Below, piece by piece: positions 30,779 through 35,334 of a stretch of 35,334 bases of DNA. The notes beneath the pieces are model-generated. The model saw only the letters and a list, made by a program, of their open reading frames with translations. It did not search any database and was not told the origin of the DNA. The position numbers and the translations under genes are program-made. The DNA is from Nocardioides sp. Root240. Lineage in GTDB: Bacteria; Actinomycetota; Actinomycetes; Propionibacteriales; Nocardioidaceae. Location: contig NZ_LMIT01000010.1 of the NCBI RefSeq assembly GCF_001428825.1, positions 327,919 to 363,252 of the forward strand, in the 5' to 3' direction. Each line of letters opens with the position of its first letter. The stretch's first letter is position 1.

Positions 30779-31357
30779 GTGCCCGACGTCACCAAGGTCT
30801 CCGAGCCCCGCGAGCGCCTGCTGAGCACGGCGACACGGCTGTTCTACGAGGAGGGGATCAACGGCGTCGGCGTCGACCGGGTGCTCGCCGAGGCCGCGGT
30901 CACCCGCGCCACGATGTACCGCCACTTCCCCGGCAAGGAGGCGCTCGTCGTCGCCTACCTGGAGCACGAGGACGCGATGATCCGCGGCCTCTTCGCGGCG
31001 GCTGCGGAGCAGGCCGCGACGAGCGACGCGTCGCCGCGCGACCTGCTGGCGCTGGTCATCGACGGCGTCGCCGAGGACGCCACGCGCCTGCACACGCGCG
31101 GGTGCCCGTTCATCAACGCGAGCGCGGAGTTCCCCGATGCGGACGGGCCCGTCCGCGGCGTCGTACGACGCCACCGGGACTGGTTCCGCGCCACCCTCAC
31201 GGAGCTGGCGACCGCCGCCGGGGTCGACGACCCGGCCGCGACGGCGGCATCACTCGTGCTGCTGCGCGACGCGATGCTGGTGGGCAGCTACCTCGACGGC
31301 GCGGACGTCGCCGCCGACTTCCGGGCCACCGCCCGTCGGGTCGCCGGGATCGACTGA
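30779..31357 (+). CDS. TetR-family transcriptional regulator
   Basis: 192 residues from GTG at 30779. The HTH is in the first 55 residues (ERLLSTATRLFYEEGINGVG, then AAVTRATMYRHFPGKEALV). The C-terminal ligand domain is of the TetR_C_6/YcdC-like type with TRGCPFINASAEFPD. The start is uncertain. GTG at 30779 lies seven bases after TAGGAT (30766-30771) and gives a normal N terminus. In-frame ATG at 30740 has a strong GGAGG six bases upstream and adds 13 basic residues. The palindrome at 30696-30711 is its likely operator, controlling itself and the divergent hydrolase. Confidence 0.9.
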   Translation: MPDVTKVSEPRERLLSTATRLFYEEGINGVGVDRVLAEAAVTRATMYRHFPGKEALVVAYLEHEDAMIRGLFAAAAEQAATSDASPRDLLALVIDGVAEDATRLHTRGCPFINASAEFPDADGPVRGVVRRHRDWFRATLTELATAAGVDDPAATAASLVLLRDAMLVGSYLDGADVAADFRATARRVAGID

Positions 31358-31373
31358 GCCGGCGGTCACCGCG

Positions 31374-33284
31374 TCAGGACCGTGGGATCTGCGGGGTCGC
31401 CGGGAGCTCCAGCACGAAGGCGGGCCGGTTGTCGTCGTCACCGGGCACGTACCGGGCCTCTCCCCCGTGCAGCCGGACGATCTCGCGCACGAGGTAGAGA
31501 CCCAGACCGGTGCCGGCGCTGGGCCCGGCGTGCGCGAACCGCTCGAAGAGCCGGTCCACCAGCCGCGGCTCGACGCCGTGACCAGCGTCGCTGACGACGA
31601 TGCGGACCCCGTCGCCGGTGCGGTGACCCGCCAGCAGGACCGGCGCACGGCCGTGGCGCAGAGCGTTGTCGAGCAGGTTGTCGAGCGCCTGGCCCAGTCG
31701 ACTCGCATCCGCGACCACCTCGACCTCCTGGTCGACGCGCACCTGGATCCGCGCGCCCCCGTGGGCTGCATGGGCCCGATCGGCAGCGGCGGACAGCGCG
31801 GACCGCAGCTCCATCCGCTCCGGGGCGAGCGCGAGTGCCTCCGTCTGGACGTCGAACGCGGTGCGCAGGTCGGTCGCCAGGCGCTGCAGTCGCAGTACCG
31901 TCGAGGACATCGCGTCGAGGATGCCAGCCGTCTCCGGATCCTCCGCGCCGCCGGTCGCGCGCAGCAGGCCGACAGCGCCCTCGACCACCGCAGCAGGGGT
32001 GCGCAGCTCGTGGGCCGTCACCGCCAGCAGGTGGGCCTGCTGCTCCAGGGCCCGGCGGCGCTCCTCCTCGTGGGCACGCTGCTCACTCTGGTCGCGGGTG
32101 ATCTTCGCGAAGCCCCGGTGCCGGCCGGCGTCGTCGTGGATCGCCGTGATGACGACCCCGGCCCAGAAGACGCTGCCGTCACGCCGGATCCGCCAGCCCT
32201 CCTCGGCGTACACCCCGTCGCGGAGCGCCAGCTCCAGGTTGTGCTCGGGATGCTTCGCGTCCTGCTCCTCCTGGGGGTAGAACACCCGGAAGTGGCGTCC
32301 GACGATCTCGGCGGCGGGGTAGCCCTTGATGTTCTGGGCGCCGGCGTTCCAGCTGGCCACCGTCCCGTCGACGTCGAGCATGAAGATCGCGTAGTCCTTC
32401 ACGGCCGTGACCAGCTGGCGGAACACCTCCTCGCTGCGCCGCAGCTCGACCTCGGCCGAGACGTCCTGGACCTGGGCGAAGACGTAGAGCGCCGCACCCT
32501 TCGAGTCCCGGATCGGGGTCAGCGTCACCCGGACCGTGTGCACGACGCCGTCGCCGTCGATCGGGTGCTCGAAGGCGACCAGGTCCTCGTCGCCCTCGGT
32601 GATCCGCGCCAGCGCCTCGTCGAGGTGGTCGCCGTGCTGGCGGGTGAGCACGCCGTAGTCGAGGCCGACGAGGTCGAGCCCCGGCCGCTGCACCATGTCC
32701 ACGAGGGCGCGGTTGGCGCGCACGATGCTGCCGTTGAGGGTCATCGTGGCCATCCCGATGGCCGCCTGGTCGAACACCTCGCGGTAGCGCTCGAGGTGCT
32801 CGTCGAGCGTGGCCTGCTCCCGCAACCGGGCATCGTCCTGGTCCTGCGCGAGCCGCAGGCCGCCCCGCGGCCGCCCGGCCCGGCCGCCGACCTCCCCGGC
32901 GCGTTGGGCCTCCAAGGGAACCTGGGCCCACAGTCGTTCGACCAGCACCTCGAGCGGGGCCGACTTCTCGACGAAGTCGGCCGCACCGAGGTGCCGGGCC
33001 CGGTCCGCGAGGTCGCGGCTCTCGAAGCCGGTGAAGACCACGACCTTCGTGTCGGGTGACACGGCCAGCACCAGGGGCAGGCACTCGAGCCCGTCGAGGA
33101 CGGGCATCGAGGTGTCGAGGAGCATCAGGGTCGGCTGGTGCTCATGGGCCAGGAGCAACGCCTGCCCACCGTCGCCGCCCTCGCCGACCACGTCGAACAG
33201 CCCGGAGGCCCGCAGGCGGGCTCCGACGATCGCCCGCAACTCAGCCGAGTCGTCGACGATCACCACCGTCGGCAGGTGTGCCAC
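31374..33284 (-). CDS. Hybrid sensor histidine kinase with N-terminal receiver domain (REC-PAS-PAS-HisKA-HATPase)
   Basis: About 636 residues. A receiver domain comes first (VVIVDDSAELRAIV, phosphorylatable Asp in LMLLDTSMPVLDG, Thr in VVFTG, Lys in VEKS). Two PAS domains follow (about 165-285 and 290-415; the second has SWNAGAQNIKGYPAAEIVG and a PAC region). HisKA has the phospho-His in LLAVTAHELRTPAA, and the ATPase has an N-box LDNLLDNALRHG and G-box GTGLGLYLV. No transmembrane segment, so it is cytoplasmic. A receiver in front of the sensor is the reverse of ordinary hybrids. GTG at 33284 has AGGGGG upstream; GTG at 33317 would add 11 residues. No partner regulator is adjacent. It ends 17 bp from the convergent TetR gene. 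Confidence 0.9.
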   Translation of the reverse strand: MAHLPTVVIVDDSAELRAIVGARLRASGLFDVVGEGGDGGQALLLAHEHQPTLMLLDTSMPVLDGLECLPLVLAVSPDTKVVVFTGFESRDLADRARHLGAADFVEKSAPLEVLVERLWAQVPLEAQRAGEVGGRAGRPRGGLRLAQDQDDARLREQATLDEHLERYREVFDQAAIGMATMTLNGSIVRANRALVDMVQRPGLDLVGLDYGVLTRQHGDHLDEALARITEGDEDLVAFEHPIDGDGVVHTVRVTLTPIRDSKGAALYVFAQVQDVSAEVELRRSEEVFRQLVTAVKDYAIFMLDVDGTVASWNAGAQNIKGYPAAEIVGRHFRVFYPQEEQDAKHPEHNLELALRDGVYAEEGWRIRRDGSVFWAGVVITAIHDDAGRHRGFAKITRDQSEQRAHEEERRRALEQQAHLLAVTAHELRTPAAVVEGAVGLLRATGGAEDPETAGILDAMSSTVLRLQRLATDLRTAFDVQTEALALAPERMELRSALSAAADRAHAAHGGARIQVRVDQEVEVVADASRLGQALDNLLDNALRHGRAPVLLAGHRTGDGVRIVVSDAGHGVEPRLVDRLFERFAHAGPSAGTGLGLYLVREIVRLHGGEARYVPGDDDNRPAFVLELPATPQIPRS

Positions 33285-33352
33285 CTGACCCCCTACTTGT
33301 CCCCGGACGTCCCACACGTCCGTCGCGAGGTGCCCGGGCGGCAGGATTCCAT

Positions 33353-33374
33353 ACGTCCTCGTTTTCGAGGACGT
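33353..33374 (-). terminator. Hairpin downstream of purA
   Basis: ACGTCCTCG (33353-33361) and CGAGGACGT (33366-33374) form a perfect 9-bp stem with a four-base loop, 31 bp after the purA stop codon and upstream of the sensor kinase gene. No long U-tract follows. Confidence 0.65.
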
Positions 33375-33404
33375 GGCGCACCAGTCCGGCCGAGCCGGTC
33401 CGGC

Positions 33405-34688
33405 TCAGCGCAGCGGGTGCCGGACGACGGCCTGCTCGCGCTCGGGACCCACACCGACGACCGAGATCCTCGCCCCGGAGCGCGCCTCGACGAACTCGAC
33501 GTACTCCTGGGCGGCCTTCGGCAGCTCCTCGAAGCTGCGGCAGCCGGAGAGGTCCTCGGTCCAGCCGGGGAGGTTCTCGTAGATCGGCACGGCGTGGTGG
33601 AAGTCGGTCTGGTTGACCGGCATCTCGTCGTGGCGCACGCCGTCGACGTCGTAGGCGACACAGACGGGCAGCTCGGCCAGGCCGGTGAGGGTGTCGAGCT
33701 TGGTGAGCACGAAGTCGGTGACACCGTTGACGCGCGCGGCGTAGCGGGTGATCACGGTGTCCATCCAGCCGCAACGACGCGGGCGGCCGGTGGTGGTGCC
33801 GTACTCCCAGCCGGCCTTGCGGAGGAACTCACCGTTCTCGTCGTGCAGCTCGGTCGGGAACGGACCCTCGCCGACACGGGTGGTGTAGGCCTTCGCGATC
33901 GCGATGACCTGGTCGATCCGGGTCGGCGGGATGCCGGTGCCGGTGCAGGCGCCGGCGGAGACCGCGCTGCTGGAGGTGACGAAGGGGTACGTGCCGTGGT
34001 CGACGTCGAGCAGCGTGGCCTGGCCGGCCTCCATCAGCACGACGTCGCCGCGGTCGAGCGCCTCGTTGAGCAGCAGCCCGGTGTCGCAGACGTACGGCGC
34101 CAGCCGCTCCGCGTGCCCGCGCAGCTCCTCGACGGTCTGCTGCACCGACGGCGCGCGGCGGTTGTAGATCTTGGTGAGGATCTGGCCCTTGAGCTCGAGG
34201 GCGCCCTCGACCTTCTGGGCGAGGATCTTCTCGTCGAACAGGTCCTGGACCCGGATGCCGATGCGGTTCATCTTGTCGGCGTACGTCGGCCCGATGCCCC
34301 GGCCCGTCGTACCGATCTTGCGGGACCCGAGGAAGCGCTCGGTCACCTTGTCGATCGTGCGGTTGTAGTCGGCGATGACGTGCGCGTTGGCGCTCAGCTT
34401 GAGCGCGGAGGTGTCGATGTCGCGCGACTCGAGGCCGTCGATCTCGTGGAAGAGCACGTCGATGTCGACGACGACGCCGTTGCCGATGACGGGGGTGCAG
34501 CCCGCCGTGAGGATGCCGCTCGGCAGCAGGTGGAGGGCGTACTTCTCGTCGCCGATGACGACGGTGTGGCCGGCGTTGTTGCCGCCGTTGAACTTGACGA
34601 CGTAGTCGACCTGGCTGCCCAGGTGGTCGGTCGCCTTGCCCTTGCCCTCGTCGCCCCACTGGGCTCCGACGATCACGATTGCAGGCAT
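33405..34688 (-). CDS. purA: Adenylosuccinate synthetase
   Basis: 427 residues, full length. It joins IMP and aspartate with GTP to form adenylosuccinate. The N-terminal [12 protein letters not shown] holds Asp13, and NNAGHTV holds the catalytic His41. [17 protein letters not shown] binds [21 protein letters not shown] is near the centre, and the C-terminal TKLDTLTG is the guanine-binding motif. AAGGAG precedes the ATG. Unlike most neighbours it has a long leader containing a strong hairpin (34782-34816). A hairpin follows the gene. Confidence 0.97.
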   Translation of the reverse strand: MPAIVIVGAQWGDEGKGKATDHLGSQVDYVVKFNGGNNAGHTVVIGDEKYALHLLPSGILTAGCTPVIGNGVVVDIDVLFHEIDGLESRDIDTSALKLSANAHVIADYNRTIDKVTERFLGSRKIGTTGRGIGPTYADKMNRIGIRVQDLFDEKILAQKVEGALELKGQILTKIYNRRAPSVQQTVEELRGHAERLAPYVCDTGLLLNEALDRGDVVLMEAGQATLLDVDHGTYPFVTSSSAVSAGACTGTGIPPTRIDQVIAIAKAYTTRVGEGPFPTELHDENGEFLRKAGWEYGTTTGRPRRCGWMDTVITRYAARVNGVTDFVLTKLDTLTGLAELPVCVAYDVDGVRHDEMPVNQTDFHHAVPIYENLPGWTEDLSGCRSFEELPKAAQEYVEFVEARSGARISVVGVGPEREQAVVRHPLR

Positions 34689-34781
34689 CTCGGTTGCTCC
34701 TTCGCACGGACGGAGTCCCTCCGCCCCGGCGCACCGGGTCGGCTGCTCAACGCACCACTTGTCTTCACTGGTGTCGGTCAA

Positions 34782-34816
34782 GCAAGAAGCCCCGGCAAGG
34801 ACCGGGGCTCTCTTGC
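34782..34816 (-). terminator. Strong hairpin in the purA leader (terminator or attenuator)
   Basis: GCAAGA plus AGCCCCGG (34782-34795) pair with CCGGGGCT and TCTTGC (34802-34816) to give a 14-bp stem with one bulged base and a 6-base loop. On the minus strand the stem is followed by TTGACC rather than a U-tract. It lies between the two divergent genes, about 95 bp before the purA ATG. A -10-like TAACGT lies just upstream on the minus strand. Confidence 0.65.
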
Positions 34817-34825
34817 GGCGCAACG

Positions 34826-34854
34826 TTACCAAATCGCGACGAAAGGACTAGATT
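34826..34854 (+). promoter_or_regulatory. Promoter of the ketosteroid-isomerase-like gene
   Basis: TTACCA (34826-34831) and TAGATT (34849-34854) are 17 bp apart, four of six matches to TTGACA and a good actinobacterial -10. Transcription would start near 34861, giving a leader of about 32 bases. Confidence 0.6.
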
Positions 34855-34863
34855 CAGCGAAAC

Positions 34864-34877
34864 AGGAACACGTTCTA
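34864..34877. promoter_or_regulatory. KstR-like palindrome in the ketosteroid isomerase leader
   Basis: AGGAACACGTTCTA matches the KstR operator pattern TnnAACnnGTTnnA at seven of eight fixed bases (pattern from memory). It sits just downstream of the predicted transcription start, a repressing position. Confidence 0.45.
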
Positions 34878-34892
34878 CTTTCAGGAGCAGCA

Positions 34893-35267
34893 GTGGGCGC
34901 CAGCCGCGAGAAGATCCTCGAGACCATCCAGCAGTACGTCGACCTCGTCGCCACCGGCGCGTCCGCCGACGTCGTCGCGCTCTACGCCGACGGCGCCACC
35001 GTCGAGGACCCGGTCGGCACCGACGTGCGCACCACCCGCGAGTCGATCGCGGAGTTCTACGGCGCGCTCGACGGCCTCGAGCAGTCCGCGAAGCTGCTGC
35101 ACGTGCGGGTCGCGGGCAACGAGGCGGCGTTCGCCTTCGAGCTGGTCACCAAGGCAGGCGACCAGACCTACACGCTCGCACCGATCGACGTGATGACCTT
35201 CGACGACGACGGCAGGATCCTCAGCATGCGGGCGTTCTGGTCCGGCGAGGACATGGTCGTCAGCTAA
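34893..35267 (+). CDS. Ketosteroid isomerase-like protein (SnoaL/NTF2 fold; steroid delta-isomerase family)
   Basis: 124 residues, the length of classical ketosteroid isomerase. Residues corresponding to the catalytic set are present at the expected places: Tyr15 (QQYVDLV), Asp39 (ATVEDPVG) and Asp99 (LAPIDVMTF), matching Tyr14, Asp38 and Asp99 of the Comamonas enzyme. NEAAFAFEL and ILSMRAFW also match. The likely reaction is shifting a delta-5 to a delta-4 double bond in a 3-ketosteroid, by a dienolate. The GTG start has AGGAG five bases upstream. A KstR-like site is in the leader. Most members of the fold are not true isomerases, but the intact triad favours it here. Confidence 0.86.
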   Translation: MGASREKILETIQQYVDLVATGASADVVALYADGATVEDPVGTDVRTTRESIAEFYGALDGLEQSAKLLHVRVAGNEAAFAFELVTKAGDQTYTLAPIDVMTFDDDGRILSMRAFWSGEDMVVS

Positions 35268-35271
35268 TTCT

Positions 35272-35303
35272 GGGAGTTTCACCGGCCGGCCGGTGTTTCT
35301 CCC
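35272..35303 (+). terminator. Hairpin after the ketosteroid isomerase gene
   Basis: GGGAG (35272-35276) pairs with CTCCC (35299-35303), and CACCGGCC (35280-35287) with GGCCGGTG (35288-35295), separated by a symmetric TTT/TTT internal loop. The stop codon is 4 bp upstream. The last 31 bp of the window hold GCTTGGACG twice and no gene that I can see. Confidence 0.7.
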
Positions 35304-35334
35304 GTGCTTGGACGACGAAACTCACGCTTGGACG

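Noticed and set aside
1..35334. tRNA, rRNA or known riboswitch
   Set aside because: I looked for tRNA-like stems with conserved GTTCRA loops and rRNA landmarks, and for cobalamin, purine and SAM riboswitch signatures near hem and pur genes, and found none by eye. A covariance-model search would be decisive.

Overview
The window is dense, very GC-rich actinobacterial chromosome. The evidence is the strong G/C third-position bias, chains of 4-bp start/stop overlaps (ATGA, GTGA), many GTG starts, promoters with a TAnnnT -10 directly in front of the start codon, and gene content typical of Actinomycetota (Rex-HemA-HemC-HemD/CobA, BldN-type sigma factor, bS22, a Ppx/ProC/GalE2/PlsC/SerB1 block). 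A Nocardioides-like member of the Propionibacteriales is my best guess for the organism. That guess is inference, because no rRNA is present. I see no tRNA, rRNA, prophage, insertion sequence or credible CRISPR array.

Layout, left to right. (1) 10-4765: a minus-strand redox-controlled tetrapyrrole operon, rex > hemA > hemC > hemD/cobA fusion, each junction an ATGA overlap. A Rex-type operator lies inside the rex promoter. (2) 4797-8334: a minus-strand surface-glycan group (small membrane-anchored protein, polytopic glycosyltransferase, GT2 polyprenyl-phosphate glycosyltransferase, GtrA-like protein). (3) 8376-10228: glutaredoxin-like protein and acyl-CoA ligase. (4) 10298-13314, plus strand: SerB1-like HAD phosphatase, an ECF sigma factor with the long N-terminal extension of BldN, and a membrane protein resembling its anti-sigma factor RsbN. 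The group ends at a nested inverted repeat. (5) 13434-16495, minus strand: PlsC-like acyltransferase, GalE2-like epimerase, 33-residue ribosomal protein bS22, and an excisionase-like HTH protein, with a striking three-part palindrome between the last two. (6) 16692-22989: a HAD hydrolase on plus, then a tightly packed minus-strand run ppx/gppA > sugar-phosphate isomerase > TetR > ABC ATPase > ABC permease > proline dehydrogenase > proC. (7) 23048-28489: Cys-rich Rv0495c-like protein, VOC protein, methyltransferase, LacI regulator, RadA, and a GNAT acetyltransferase whose gene is transcribed after purD. (8) 28494-35334: purD, an alpha/beta hydrolase divergent from a TetR regulator, a receiver-PAS-PAS-kinase hybrid, purA, and a ketosteroid-isomerase-like protein.

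Regions 1 and 3-7 correspond, with rearrangements, to the mycobacterial neighbourhood from about Rv0495c to Rv0511 as I remember it. The main departures are the TetR/ABC/proline-dehydrogenase genes within the ppx-proC run and the BldN/RsbN pair beside serB1 (a Streptomyces-like feature).

The observations I consider most worth following are the BldN/RsbN module with a candidate BldN-type promoter in front of the anti-sigma gene, the Rex operator overlapping the rex promoter, a KstR-like palindrome in the leader of the ketosteroid isomerase gene, the two multi-part palindromic elements at 13336-13420 and 16119-16212, and a set of about twelve genes that look leaderless.
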